DNA of 49,808 nucleotides from positions 1 to 49,808 of the forward strand of contig QCIO01000009.1 of the NCBI GenBank assembly GCA_003216635.1, given 5' to 3'. The position numbers were made by a program, and so were the translations under genes. Numbering within the stretch: position 1 is the first letter of the stretch; the number at the start of each line of letters is the position of its first letter. This document shows positions 17,964 through 26,638 of the stretch, piece by piece. Source of the DNA: Prochlorococcus sp. AG-402-L23. GTDB taxonomy: Bacteria; Cyanobacteriota; Cyanobacteriia; PCC-6307; Cyanobiaceae. Below the pieces are notes generated by a model, which was not told the DNA's origin, ran no database searches, and was given only the letters and a program-made list of their open reading frames with translations.

Positions 17964-20132
17964 ATGAGTGGATTCGGGAGTAACGAAAGAAAAACTAAAA
18001 AGTCAGAAGAAAAAAAAATCAGGACTTTACAAAGAGATAAACTAATATCCAGTGCATTTTCTTTACATTCAAATGGAAAAATTAAACAAGCAGCTGATTT
18101 ATATAATTATTTAATTCAAAATAAAATTTATGATCCTAGGGTACTTAATAATCTTGGCAGTATTTATTCAAATCTTAAGAAGTTTGATAAAGCAATATTG
18201 TTATTTGATGAATCAATTAAAAAATTCCCAAGTAGCCTAGAGGCATATATCAACTTAGCAAACGTGATGGTTATTAAGGGCAAAAGTGATATTGCTAAAA
18301 AGATTTTGAATAAAGTTATTGAATTAAATCCTAAGTATTTGAAGCCTTATTCAAACATAGCAGGAATATTCGTTGGAGAAGGTAATTTCAAAAAAGCGGA
18401 ATTATTTTTGAGGAAGAGTTTAGAAATCAGTCCAAAAGATATTAATACTTTGGTCAATTTAGCATGTGTATTGAAAGATTTAGGGAATCCTAAGCAAGCT
18501 GAGAGATTCTTAAGAGATGCTCTTGAAATAAATCCCAAATTTAATTCTGCCCTAGTCAATTTAGGTGCAGTTTTAAATGAATTGGGAAAAATTGATGAAG
18601 GAGAACAATTATTAAAAAAAGCACTCAAAATAAATCCAAATTCACCAATGGCACTTAATAACTTAGGAAATATATTATCGAAGAAAAATAAAAACAAGGA
18701 GGCCGAACTCTTTTATCGAAAAGCTATTGAACTAAAATCAGATTTTTTTCTCGCTTATGATAATCTTGGTTCTCTTCTATCAAAACAGGGTAATCTTATT
18801 GAGGCAGAAAAATTTATTGAAAAAGCTATAAATTACAATCCTAAATTTGAGTTAGCTTATGTTAATTTGGGATCAATTAAGATTGATCTCGATAAGTTAT
18901 TGGAGGCAGAAGAATTATTTCTTAACGCAATTAAAATTAATGAAAAATATGGTTATGCATATAGAAATCTTTTTAGACTTTATGAAAAGACCAACAATTT
19001 AAAAAAATTAAAAAATAAGTTAAAAACTTTAAAGGAAAATAAAAGTATCATTAATGAAAAATTGTTGTTTCAAGCGAGAATTTTTTTTAGAGAAAAAGAC
19101 TACATCAAAGCAAAAAAATCAATTGACCAAGTTTCTAATGAATGGATAAAAAATACTGATCATCAAACAAATCTTCTTTATTGGTCTTATAAAGCATTTA
19201 TTGAAGAAAAAGTTGAAAATTTTGATGAAGCCTTTAAATGTTTTGAGAAAAGTCAACTTAATCTAAAATATGAAATTTTTAATCCAAAGGTTTTTCAAAA
19301 TTACATAAATACTTACAGAAAAAATTTAGATAATAAAAATTTTGTTGTTAAGAATAATTCACTAAAGGAAAATGTATTTTCTCCAGTTTTTTTAATAGGA
19401 TTCCCAAGATCAGGAACTACATTGCTAGATACAATTTTAAGAAGTCATCCAGAAATTGATGTTGTAGAAGAAAAACCATTAATAAATTCTGTAGAGCAAG
19501 TTGTAAAATCAAAATTCAAATATTCTCTTGATGAACTATATAAACTTAATGAAAATGACTTAGAAGTTTTACGAAATCACTATTTAGAAATCTTAAAGAA
19601 TAATTGTGATAATAAAAACGCAAAAATCTTAATTGATAAATTTCCATTCCAAACTGTTTGCTTACCTCTTATAAATTTATTGTTTCCAAATGCAAAAATA
19701 ATTTTTACGCATAGAAACCCATACGATACAGTCCTATCATGCTTCCAACAAGCATTTGAGCCAAACAATGCAATGTCTAACTTCCGAAGTATAGAATCGG
19801 CTTCGTTAATTTATGATATGACCATGAATACTTGGTTGGACTACAAGAAAAAATTAAAAATAAATTTTATTACTTCTAAATACGAAGATTTAATAGTGGA
19901 TTTTGATAAGCATATTTTAAAAATTTTAGATTTCTTGAATATTAGTTGGGACGAGAATATTAAAAATTATAGAAATACTGCTCAAAAAAGAGGGAAAATA
20001 AATACACCTTCTTCTTCACAAGTTATCCAACCACTTTACAAATCATCAATTGAAAAATGGAAACATTATGAGAAATATTTTAAAAACTCTAATCATTATC
20101 TTCATAAATGGAAATTATATTTTAAGTACTGA
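17964..20132 (+). CDS. TPR-sulfotransferase fusion protein
   Basis: A 722-residue protein with a charged N-terminus, about ten canonical TPR units between residues 30 and 390 (YSNLKKFDKAILLFDESI, GNFKKAELFLRKSLEISP, GNPKQAERFLRDALEINP and so on), and a C-terminal sulfotransferase domain from about residue 470. The latter has FLIGFPRSGTTLLDTILRSH (PAPS 5' loop) and IIFTHRNPYDTVLSCFQQ (3'-phosphate motif). It is related in plan to the gene between the porins but is not a recent copy. It is expected to sulfate a cell-surface or secreted product; the acceptor is unknown. Confidence 0.9.
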   Translation: MSGFGSNERKTKKSEEKKIRTLQRDKLISSAFSLHSNGKIKQAADLYNYLIQNKIYDPRVLNNLGSIYSNLKKFDKAILLFDESIKKFPSSLEAYINLANVMVIKGKSDIAKKILNKVIELNPKYLKPYSNIAGIFVGEGNFKKAELFLRKSLEISPKDINTLVNLACVLKDLGNPKQAERFLRDALEINPKFNSALVNLGAVLNELGKIDEGEQLLKKALKINPNSPMALNNLGNILSKKNKNKEAELFYRKAIELKSDFFLAYDNLGSLLSKQGNLIEAEKFIEKAINYNPKFELAYVNLGSIKIDLDKLLEAEELFLNAIKINEKYGYAYRNLFRLYEKTNNLKKLKNKLKTLKENKSIINEKLLFQARIFFREKDYIKAKKSIDQVSNEWIKNTDHQTNLLYWSYKAFIEEKVENFDEAFKCFEKSQLNLKYEIFNPKVFQNYINTYRKNLDNKNFVVKNNSLKENVFSPVFLIGFPRSGTTLLDTILRSHPEIDVVEEKPLINSVEQVVKSKFKYSLDELYKLNENDLEVLRNHYLEILKNNCDNKNAKILIDKFPFQTVCLPLINLLFPNAKIIFTHRNPYDTVLSCFQQAFEPNNAMSNFRSIESASLIYDMTMNTWLDYKKKLKINFITSKYEDLIVDFDKHILKILDFLNISWDENIKNYRNTAQKRGKINTPSSSQVIQPLYKSSIEKWKHYEKYFKNSNHYLHKWKLYFKY

Positions 20133-20142
20133 TAGAAAAATT

Positions 20143-20313
20143 TTATGAGTTTAACTTTTTAGAAATTTTGAATGAAGTTTGCTTTGTTTTATAAATTTTC
20201 TTTTTTGGAATATTAATATCATCCACGTACCAACCTGAAGCTAATCTTGTATCTATTTCCTCATAACTTTCCTTTTTATTGAGTTTATTAAGAGATTTCT
20301 TCTTATAGTCCAT
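20143..20313 (-). CDS. Small basic protein of unknown function
   Basis: A 56-residue frame from ATG 20311-20313: MDYKKKSLNKLNKKESYEEI then DTRLASGWYVDDINIPKKK. It is lysine-rich with one compact hydrophobic and aromatic patch (LASGWYVDD). The function is not recognised. It is convergent with the TPR-sulfotransferase gene, whose stop is 10 bp away. Confidence 0.5.
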   Translation of the reverse strand: MDYKKKSLNKLNKKESYEEIDTRLASGWYVDDINIPKKKIYKTKQTSFKISKKLNS

Positions 20314-20542
20314 CAGAAAATATTTTTTATAAATGACATTAATTTAAAATATAGCACTAAAAATTTTTTTACCTTCATAATTTTTAATTTTGATAACAGA
20401 GAATTAAGTCATTTAGAACTATCAATAACTCCCTGATTGTCTGAATTCTATAGAAAATAGAAAATAATGCAGGATTTAACCTCAATAAAAAAAATTCTTA
20501 GTTATATTTTTTAAAATATTAAACCTGAGAGCACAAGGTAAA

Positions 20543-20647
20543 ATGACTCAAATAAATTTTTTTGTTAATTGTTTGCCTAGAGATTTAACGGAATTTGCGT
20601 TTTTCTTAGTCGTAGGATTCACAGCAGGTTCAATGGGTTTGATCTAA
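20543..20647 (+). CDS. Small single-span membrane protein
   Basis: A 34-residue frame (MTQINFFVNCLPRDLTEF, then a hydrophobic FFLVVGFTAGSMGLI) preceded by AGGTAAA close to the start. It resembles the class of tiny thylakoid subunits in size and topology, but no named family could be matched. It stands alone between a convergent small gene and apt. Confidence 0.5.
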   Translation: MTQINFFVNCLPRDLTEFAFFLVVGFTAGSMGLI

Positions 20648-20723
20648 CATAATTAAATCTATTAAAGAATAAAACTTATATTTTATATCCATCTATTATA
20701 TAAAAATTTATTATTTTTTTGAA

Positions 20724-21236
20724 TTACAGGGAAACTATAGACTCAACCGCAAAATCAAATTTTGATCTCCCGCAAAGTTCTAATAATTCAACCACAGTTA
20801 TTAAACCAGATATATTCTTACCTTTTTTCTTAATCAATTTGGCAACACAATCAACTGTTCCACCAGTAGCCAATAGATCATCGACGATCGCATAAGTTTT
20901 AAACTTTTTAAGAGCATCCTTTTGTATTGATAAAGAATCTTTTCCATACTCCAAACAATAGTCTTCTTGAATTAATTCTCCGGGTAATTTTCCAGGCTTT
21001 CTTGCAACTATCATTGGTTTCGATGCCTGAAGTGAAATTGCTGCGCCAAAAATAAAACCTCTAGCCTCTATTGAGATTATCGCCTCAGAATTTCTTATTA
21101 CTTGATTTGAAGACATTCTGGTGATTAGTTCCCTAAAAACTTCTGTATCTTGAATTATTCCAAGCAGATCTTTAAAAGCTATACCTTTTTGAGGAAAATC
21201 ATAATATGTTTTTATCAAACTCTTTAATTTCTTCAT
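20724..21236 (-). CDS. apt: Adenine phosphoribosyltransferase
   Basis: Starting at ATG 21234-21236 gives 170 residues, MKKLKSLIKTYYDFPQKGIAF..., the standard APRT N-terminus (DFPxKGIxFxD). SIEARGFIFGAAIS, VARKPGKLPGE and the PRPP-binding AIVDDLLATGGT are in place. It salvages adenine to AMP with PRPP. The frame is open 2 codons further to a TTG, which was not preferred. Confidence 0.95.
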   Translation of the reverse strand: MKKLKSLIKTYYDFPQKGIAFKDLLGIIQDTEVFRELITRMSSNQVIRNSEAIISIEARGFIFGAAISLQASKPMIVARKPGKLPGELIQEDYCLEYGKDSLSIQKDALKKFKTYAIVDDLLATGGTVDCVAKLIKKKGKNISGLITVVELLELCGRSKFDFAVESIVSL

Positions 21237-21577
21237 AAACAAAATTTAAATAATATTTTTGATAGTAATTCTTAAATAGAATTTAGAACTAAGATATTTT
21301 CATTGGTTGATAAAAAATTAAAAAATTAAATTTTTTTAAGTTTTATAAGAAGAATTTAAAATCCCAATCGTCAAAATAAAGACAAAACATTTACCAAATT
21401 TGTCTTGATAAAACTTTTCATGAAATGATGTCTTAATTATCCTAGCGAGATGTAACTAAGAGGCGGGTGCTTTAATTAGTACTCTTTGATTCAGTATTAA
21501 TAAATCTAAATCCGAAAATATAAGCAAAGAAATTTTTTGAATACATAATTAAATTGTTATTCCACTTTTAGTAAGAG
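21237..21577. other. Intergenic region with a faint tRNA-Pro core remnant
   Basis: About 340 bp without a gene. At 21461-21475 the string AGGCGGGTGCTTTAA resembles the flank and start of the tRNA-Pro 3' core found repeatedly downstream, and TAGTACTC follows where GAGCACTA would be expected. If real, it is the leftmost and most decayed copy. The rest is AT-rich and presumably holds the promoter of the YadA-like gene. Confidence 0.35.
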
Positions 21578-22375
21578 ATGAAAAGATCTAAGTCCTTATT
21601 GATGTTAATTCCACTTTTAATTGGAGGGATTCAAACCGCAAAATCTGAAGTAATTGTTCCAGCTAACACAACTGTAAATAATGGAGAACCATTTGAAACT
21701 GGCATTACTCAAATTGGAGATCAATATAGTGATACGTTCACATTTACTGAAGATTTCAGTTGCTCGACATCAAATACTTACTATGAAACCAATAATGATC
21801 GAACATCCCCACTTATATGGGCTTGTATTGAAGCTTTATCTGATTCAGTAGGGTCATCTTCAGGTTCAAGTTCTAGTACCCCCACTACAGATAATGCTAC
21901 GACATCTAACCTTAATAGGTTAGGAGAAGGAGTTGCTTCTTCTACTGCTTTAACAACTGCTTTAACTGCTCTACCTCAAACATCAAAGGAATCTAAATTA
22001 AGTTGTGGTGTTGGAACAGGTGCTTATAGTAGTAAATATGCAGTTGGTTTTGGTTGTGCTTCTAAGCTAAATGAGAGAGTTGATGTTAATGCAGGTGGAT
22101 CCTATGTTTTTGGAGGATCTAAATCTTATGGAGGAGGAACATTAGATAACGGTGTTCTTAAAGCAGGTTTTGTTTTTAAATTAGGAGAACTAAATAAACC
22201 TACTCAATTAAGTCTTAATGAATCAACGGAATTAAAAAAAGAAGTGAATGATTTAAAAGCTAAAAATGATGAAATAATTTCGCAGAATAAAAAACTTTTG
22301 GCAAGGTTAGAAAAGTTAGAGAATATTGCCTTGAAATTTCAATCATACACAGATGTAATATCCATGTCTAAATGA
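21578..22375 (+). CDS. Secreted protein with a YadA-anchor-like segment and C-terminal coiled coil
   Basis: The 265-residue precursor has a signal peptide (MKRSKSLLMLIPLLIGGIQT-AKS), a Ser/Thr-rich middle (VGSSSGSSSSTPTTDNATTS), then ALTTALTALPQTSKESKLSC and strands GVGTGAYSSKYAVGFGCASKL, VDVNAGGSYVFGG and GVLKAGFVFKLG. The order helix, four amphipathic strands and spacing resemble the membrane anchor of trimeric autotransporter adhesins. Unusually the anchor-like part is internal: about 55 residues follow that predict a coiled coil (ELKKEVNDLKAKNDEII...LLARLEKLENIA). It is probably an outer-membrane or surface protein. The family call is inference; the gene lies between a faint and a clear tRNA-Pro fragment. 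Confidence 0.6.
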   Translation: MKRSKSLLMLIPLLIGGIQTAKSEVIVPANTTVNNGEPFETGITQIGDQYSDTFTFTEDFSCSTSNTYYETNNDRTSPLIWACIEALSDSVGSSSGSSSSTPTTDNATTSNLNRLGEGVASSTALTTALTALPQTSKESKLSCGVGTGAYSSKYAVGFGCASKLNERVDVNAGGSYVFGGSKSYGGGTLDNGVLKAGFVFKLGELNKPTQLSLNESTELKKEVNDLKAKNDEIISQNKKLLARLEKLENIALKFQSYTDVISMSK

Positions 22376-22391
22376 GCTAAAGTCTAAAAAA

Positions 22392-22413
22392 AGTGTTCAA
22401 TTAGTGTTCCTGA
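22392..22413. repeat. Tandem direct repeat pair DR0 (11 bp period)
   Basis: AGTGTTC occurs at 22392 and 22403. It sits at exactly the position, relative to the following tRNA-Pro 5' half, that repeat DR2 occupies relative to the intact tRNA-Pro (142 bp before CTTTGGG in both), although the repeat sequences differ. Confidence 0.65.
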
Positions 22414-22465
22414 CCAATTTTTAAACTGAAAATTGCTTTTTTATAAAAATTTTTGGAATTAAGGC

Positions 22466-22544
22466 TTTTATAGATGACTGTTATGAACTAAGATCTTATG
22501 AGCGGGGCGTGGCGCAGCTTGGTAGCGCGGGTGCTTTGGGAGCA
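22466..22544 (+). repeat. Duplicated tRNA-Pro promoter and 5' half, upstream copy
   Basis: This 79 bp stretch matches 23519-23597 with one or two mismatches (offset 1,053): leader from TTTTATAGATG to CTTATGAG and the first 42 nt of tRNA-Pro. Weaker similarity continues leftward to about 22430, including a shared TTTTTTATAAAAA. Confidence 0.93.
22503..22544 (+). pseudogene. tRNA-Pro(TGG) 5' fragment
   Basis: Identical to the first 42 nt of the intact tRNA-Pro (acceptor 5' strand, D arm, anticodon stem and loop with TGG) and breaking off at GGGAGCA in the 3' side of the anticodon stem. The continuation TGCCTTTTTAATAACG is unrelated, so no functional tRNA can form. Its promoter region is retained, so it may still be transcribed. 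Confidence 0.92.
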
Positions 22545-22606
22545 TGCCTTTTTAATAACGAGACTGACTGCAACAACTGACTTTCTTATTTTAGTTACAG
22601 AGTAAA

Positions 22607-22626
22607 AAGCGAGGGAAAGCGACAAA
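22607..22626. repeat. Tandem direct repeat pair DR1 (10 bp period)
   Basis: AAGCGAGGGA then AAGCGACAAA. It lies 74 bp right of CTTTGGG in the truncated tRNA-Pro, and is followed at 22633-22652 by another tRNA-like string CTAGCGCGGGTGCCTTTGAG. The sequence matches DR2 at 23445 (AGCGACAAAAA twice); together they bracket the membrane-protein gene. Confidence 0.7.
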
Positions 22627-22664
22627 AATTTACTAGCGCGGGTGCCTTTGAGATAAGTTTATAT

Positions 22665-23306
22665 CTAGGTAATAACAAGTCCTACTGCTCTTGAAAGAGT
22701 TAATCCAAAGATATCTAAAACTACAAACCCATTAAGAATTCGAATCATTCGAGCTACGTCTGTTTCACAAACACCATGCTCTGTCGTATCGCTAACAACA
22801 ACAGAAGCGGTTTTTGCGAAATAACTAAATGGAGTTGGCTTTTTATCAAAAGTAATCGCTTCTTTACCCTTGCCTATTCTTGATAAATGATTCATTCTCC
22901 AGTACCACCATGAAAATCCTATCAATACGATTGGAACAAATAAAACTAATTCAACTAGAAGTAAAACTGGATCTTTAAGTGGTGAAACTAGAAGCAAATT
23001 CATCGATACAAGTTCCAAAAACCATGCAAAGCTCAAAATTATGCCATAGATATCACTAGCCAATCTTGATTCCTTACCCAAAAGTCCCCAAATTATTAAC
23101 CCAATAATAAAAATCAAAAATATAGCTCCTAGTGGATGTTCATAGTTAGTAAATGAATCCAAAATTAGATGTATATTTTCCAAAAGTTTTTTAACTGGGG
23201 AGTCTTCAACATCATCAAGGTTTAAATTCCTGTCAAAAGAAACTGAAAAGAAGAAAGCTACCGTGAGGATATATATCTCAAGTGGTTTAAAAATTCTTTT
23301 AAACAT
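22665..23306 (-). CDS. Polytopic membrane protein, distantly ion-channel-like
   Basis: A 213-residue protein with an N-terminal hydrophobic segment, FLIFIIGLIIWGLL, ILSFAWFLELVSMNLLL and VELVLFVPIVLIGFSWW as membrane spans, and a final pair around YFAKTASVVVSDTTEHGVC and ILNGFVVLDIFGLTLSRAVG. The last part has the layout of a two-helix potassium-channel pore (pore helix, loop, ARxxxxLxG inner helix), but the loop does not contain TVGYG. The channel relation is a guess from layout only. It is the sole gene between the truncated and the intact tRNA-Pro. Confidence 0.65.
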   Translation of the reverse strand: MFKRIFKPLEIYILTVAFFFSVSFDRNLNLDDVEDSPVKKLLENIHLILDSFTNYEHPLGAIFLIFIIGLIIWGLLGKESRLASDIYGIILSFAWFLELVSMNLLLVSPLKDPVLLLVELVLFVPIVLIGFSWWYWRMNHLSRIGKGKEAITFDKKPTPFSYFAKTASVVVSDTTEHGVCETDVARMIRILNGFVVLDIFGLTLSRAVGLVIT

Positions 23307-23444
23307 TAAAAAAAAATAATTACATAACTATAAATTAAGTTATCTAATAAAAAGATTAAATTAATACAATTTAGAGCCGAGACCTAAAAATTAAATTGCT
23401 TTATTTATTTATTAAGGCTTCACTAAAGTTAAATCTTTATTTCT

Positions 23445-23466
23445 AGCGACAAAAAAGCGACAAAAA
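23445..23466. repeat. Tandem direct repeat pair DR2 (perfect 11 bp)
   Basis: AGCGACAAAAA twice in a row, 142 bp before CTTTGGG of the intact tRNA-Pro. Same repeat family as DR1 at 22607. It precedes the tRNA promoter region, so this end lies just upstream of the functional tRNA gene. Confidence 0.85.
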
Positions 23467-23555
23467 TCATTTTCTAGACTCAAAAGTGATTTTTTATAAA
23501 AAATTTAGCAATTTGGTCTTTTATAGATGTCTGTTATGAACTAAGATCTTATGAG

Positions 23556-23629
23556 CGGGGCGTGGCGCAGCTTGGTAGCGCGGGTGCTTTGGGAGCACTA
23601 GGTCGCAGGTTCGAATCCTGTCGCCCCGA
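23556..23629 (+). tRNA. tRNA-Pro (anticodon TGG), intact copy
   Basis: A 74-nt cloverleaf: CGGGGCG pairs with CGCCCCG, D arm GCGCAGCTTGGTAGCGC, anticodon loop TTTGGGA (TGG), T arm CAGGTTCGAATCCTG and discriminator A. CCA follows in the genome. This is the only complete tRNA-Pro in the window; partial copies of its 3' half recur downstream and its 5' half lies upstream, which marks it as a repeated integration target. Confidence 0.97.
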
Positions 23630-23652
23630 CCATTTAAAAACCAAGTCATACT

Positions 23653-23679
23653 AGCGAGTCTCCCAACTCGCTTTTTTAT
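23653..23679 (+). terminator. Terminator of tRNA-Pro
   Basis: AGCGAGT and ACTCGCT form a 7 bp stem around CTCCCA, followed by TTTTTTATT. A homologous hairpin with a different stem follows the 3'-half copy at 27956, so the terminator is part of the duplicated attachment module. Confidence 0.85.
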
Positions 23680-23705
23680 TTCTCAGAAGTCTCAATAATT
23701 TAAAT

Positions 23706-23727
23706 AGCGATTAAATAGCGATTATTT
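23706..23727. repeat. Tandem direct repeat pair DR3 (11 bp period), left end of arsenic/phosphate module
   Basis: AGCGATTAAAT then AGCGATTATTT, followed by GTATAG and TTGTATAACTTTG, with an inverted TTAATCGCT at about 23755. It lies 119 bp right of CTTTGGG in the intact tRNA. Its sequence matches DR4 at 27811, at the other end of the same module. Confidence 0.9.
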
Positions 23728-23913
23728 GTATAGCCTTGTATAACTTTGTCCAGTTAATCGCTAACCATCACTAGGTTCATTAAACCTCTAAATAAATAAA
23801 ATAATCAATAAAGTACCAATACTGAAAATTAAACTCCAACCCTGAGAATTAATTTTCAATTTAAAAATTATTTATATGTAATGAGTAAAAAACCTAAATA
23901 GGTTAAAAACCAT

Positions 23914-24237
23914 TTATTCACACGACCTTTTACTTGATGATGACTGAATTAAATTACCCATCCAATTTTTAATATCTGATAATACTTCCAAATCTAATTT
24001 GTAGTAAACCCATCTACCTTCTTGTCTATCAGAGATAAGACCTGAATCCTTAAGGATTTTTATATGATAGGAAATTTTAGATTGAGATAATCCAGTCACT
24101 TTAACTATGTCGCAAACACATATCTCTCCACCCATCATTAATTCAAGAATATTTATTCTAATCGGATCTGAGAGGGACTCCATTATCCCAATAAATTGAT
24201 CACTATCAATCTTTTTAAGTTGTTCTAACAAAATCAA
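23914..24237 (-). CDS. arsR: ArsR/SmtB-family transcriptional regulator
   Basis: A 107-residue winged-helix protein: DPIRINILELMMGGEICVCDIV, recognition helix LSQSKISYHIKILKDSGLI, then wing SDRQEGRWVYYKL. ICVCDI carries the Cys pair at the position where ArsR proteins bind As(III). It should repress in the absence of arsenite or a related signal. Two ATCAA-N6-TTGAT sites lie in its divergent promoter with gap-arsJ, and two more before pstS. Confidence 0.92.
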   Translation of the reverse strand: MILLEQLKKIDSDQFIGIMESLSDPIRINILELMMGGEICVCDIVKVTGLSQSKISYHIKILKDSGLISDRQEGRWVYYKLDLEVLSDIKNWMGNLIQSSSSKRSCE

Positions 24238-24285
24238 AGGATCATTAACTTTTTAAATACTAACCTAAAAAATTTAATTACACAT

Positions 24286-24319
24286 ATCAAGAATAATTGA
24301 TATATCAATTATTTTTGAT
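24286..24319. promoter_or_regulatory. Two putative ArsR operators between arsR and gap
   Basis: ATCAA-N6-TTGAT occurs at 24286-24301 and again at 24304-24319, centres 18 bp apart. The site pair lies 49 bp upstream of arsR and 29 bp upstream of the gap start, so one regulator could control both directions. The overlap of the two sites also creates a 22 bp perfect palindrome at 24292-24313. Confidence 0.75.
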
Positions 24320-24347
24320 ATATATTATATTAGGTTTTGATATTTCT

Positions 24348-25376
24348 ATGAAAATTGGAATTAACGGATTTGGAAGAATTGGTAGGTTAGTTTTAAGAAT
24401 TTTATGGGAAAGAAAAGATATTGAAATAACTCATATAAATGAAATTAATGGGGATTCTTTAACTGCATCTCATTTACTAGAGTTTGATTCTGTTCATGGT
24501 AAATGGAATAAAAAAATAGCTTCGAATGACAACGAAATATTAATTGAAGATAAAAAAATTTCCTTTACATCAATAAAGAACTATCTTGATGTTCCATGGA
24601 ATAAATCTTCGGTTGATCTTGTTTTGGAATGTACAGGTAAAAACAAAACTCCTAAAGAATTAAATCCATACTTTGATTCTCTTGGAATAAAAAAAGTAAT
24701 AGTTGCTTGTCCTGTGAAAGGAATTGTGGGAGGGGAACAAGCACTTAATATTGTTTATGGAATTAATCAAGCCCTTTATAAACCTGAAAAAAATAAATTA
24801 ATTACAGCAGCATCCTGTACTACAAATTGCTTGGCTCCCATCGTAAAAGTTGTTAATGAAAATTTCTCAATTAAACATGGGGTTATAACAACTATTCATG
24901 ACGTTACAAATACACAATCTCCAGTAGATTTTTACAAAAGTGACTTAAGAAGAGCAAGAGGATGCATGCAAAGCTTAATACCTACTACCACTGGATCAGC
25001 TAATGCGATTGCTGAAATTTTCCCTGAATTAGAAGGAAAACTAAATGGTCATGCAGTAAGGGTTCCACTTCTAAACGCCTCATTAACCGACATAGTTTTT
25101 GAATTAAATAAGGAAGTAACTGAAGAGCAAGTAAATAATGAATTTAAAAAAGCATCTGAAACATACTTAAAAGGTATTCTTGGATACGAGGAGAGACCCT
25201 TAGTATCCGCTGATTACTTAAATGACTGTAGAAGTTCAATAATTGATGGACTTTCAACGATGGTTGTAAATTCTAATTTATTAAAGATTTATGCCTGGTA
25301 TGACAATGAGTGGGGTTATAGTTGCAGGCTTGCAGATCTTACTTCTTATGTAATTGAGAAAGAAAATAAATTTTAG
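24348..25376 (+). CDS. gap: Glyceraldehyde-3-phosphate dehydrogenase, ArsJ-associated type
   Basis: From ATG 24348 the enzyme is 342 residues: NAD-binding [17 protein letters not shown], the catalytic Cys157 in [11 protein letters not shown], a substrate loop TTTGSANA and C-terminal [11 protein letters not shown]. Seventeen extra in-frame codons upstream (MIYQLFL...) overlap the operator region and were rejected. With arsJ 5 bp downstream it forms the known two-gene arsenate pathway: the enzyme makes 1-arseno-3-phosphoglycerate from arsenate and glyceraldehyde 3-phosphate, and ArsJ exports it. It is not the photosynthetic Gap2. Confidence 0.92.
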   Translation: MKIGINGFGRIGRLVLRILWERKDIEITHINEINGDSLTASHLLEFDSVHGKWNKKIASNDNEILIEDKKISFTSIKNYLDVPWNKSSVDLVLECTGKNKTPKELNPYFDSLGIKKVIVACPVKGIVGGEQALNIVYGINQALYKPEKNKLITAASCTTNCLAPIVKVVNENFSIKHGVITTIHDVTNTQSPVDFYKSDLRRARGCMQSLIPTTTGSANAIAEIFPELEGKLNGHAVRVPLLNASLTDIVFELNKEVTEEQVNNEFKKASETYLKGILGYEERPLVSADYLNDCRSSIIDGLSTMVVNSNLLKIYAWYDNEWGYSCRLADLTSYVIEKENKF

Positions 25377-25381
25377 TTTTT

Positions 25382-26638
25382 ATGAAGTTATCTAGCCTTC
25401 AACAATATAGTGTCGTTACCGCAAACTATTGGGCATTTACTCTTACTGACGGTGCATTGAGAATACTAGTTGTTGGTCATTTTCATGAACTTGGTTATTC
25501 AACTCTGCAAATTGCTTTACTTTTTCTTTTCTATGAATTTTTTGGAATAATTACAAATCTTTTTGGAGGATGGATAGGAGCAAGATATGGGTTGAGACTA
25601 ACTTTATGGATAGGAACGATTCTGCAAATTCTTGCTCTCTTCATGCTGATTCCAGTCAAAGAGAATTGGTCAATAATCTTTAGCGTCTCATACGTTATGT
25701 TAGCCCAAGCACTTAGTGGGGTAGCAAAAGATTTAAATAAAATGAGTGCAAAAAGTGCAGTTAAATCAATAGTTCCAGATTCAGAAGAGAATAATCAAAA
25801 TAGTCAAAAACAATTATTTAAGTGGGTTTCAATTTTAACAGGATCTAAAAATGCACTTAAGGGTGTTGGTTTCTTCCTAGGGGGTCTCTTATACAAGCTA
25901 TTGGGCTTTAATAATGCAGTGGGAATAATGGGTTTAGGTCTATGCTTCGCATTCTTTTTAACTTTATGTCTTCCTAAAGATTCAGGGAAAATGAAAAGAA
26001 AGCCAATTTTTAAAGACCTTTATTCAAAGTCTAAAGGTATTAATATTCTTTCAAGTGCAAGGTTTTTCTTATTTGGAGCAAGAGATGTCTGGTTTGTAGT
26101 AGCTCTTCCAGTATTTTTAGACATTTCTTTTGGATGGGATTATTTAAAAATAGGGCTGTTCTTGGGTGGATGGATAATAATCTATGGTTTCTTTCAAGTA
26201 TTAGCTCCATTACTTAGAAAAGTATGGGGGAAAAATAATAGCCCAACAAAAACTACCGTTCAATTTTGGGGACTTATCTTGACGGTTATTCCTTTATTTA
26301 TTGCAGGAGCATTAAACGGTGACAAATCATTAGGTCCTGTAATTGTTATTGGATTAATAATATTCGGCTTTGTTTTTGCAATGAATTCATCTACTCATTC
26401 CTACTTGATTTTGGCTTATTCAGATAATGAGAAAGTAAGTTTAAATGTTGGTTATTACTATATGGCTAATGCAGCGGGAAGATTATTTGGAACCCTGCTA
26501 TCGGGCTTATTATTTATGCTCGGTAAAAATGCCACTATTGGTATGCAGTATTGTTTATATACTTCATCTATTTTGATTTTTATTGCTTGGCTTACTAGTT
26601 CTAAATTACCTTCCTATTCTTCCAACAGCTTCAATTGA
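25382..26638 (+). CDS. arsJ: ArsJ, 1-arseno-3-phosphoglycerate efflux permease (MFS)
   Basis: A 418-residue major-facilitator protein with about 11-12 membrane spans. It starts SLQQYSVVTANYWAFTLTDGALRILV and has the MFS loop GGWIGARYGLR; these match the ArsJ family. It exports the unstable arseno-sugar acid made by the upstream dehydrogenase, removing arsenate from the cell. Its last 33 bp overlap the 3' end of the convergent pstS gene. Confidence 0.92.
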   Translation: MKLSSLQQYSVVTANYWAFTLTDGALRILVVGHFHELGYSTLQIALLFLFYEFFGIITNLFGGWIGARYGLRLTLWIGTILQILALFMLIPVKENWSIIFSVSYVMLAQALSGVAKDLNKMSAKSAVKSIVPDSEENNQNSQKQLFKWVSILTGSKNALKGVGFFLGGLLYKLLGFNNAVGIMGLGLCFAFFLTLCLPKDSGKMKRKPIFKDLYSKSKGINILSSARFFLFGARDVWFVVALPVFLDISFGWDYLKIGLFLGGWIIIYGFFQVLAPLLRKVWGKNNSPTKTTVQFWGLILTVIPLFIAGALNGDKSLGPVIVIGLIIFGFVFAMNSSTHSYLILAYSDNEKVSLNVGYYYMANAAGRLFGTLLSGLLFMLGKNATIGMQYCLYTSSILIFIAWLTSSKLPSYSSNSFN

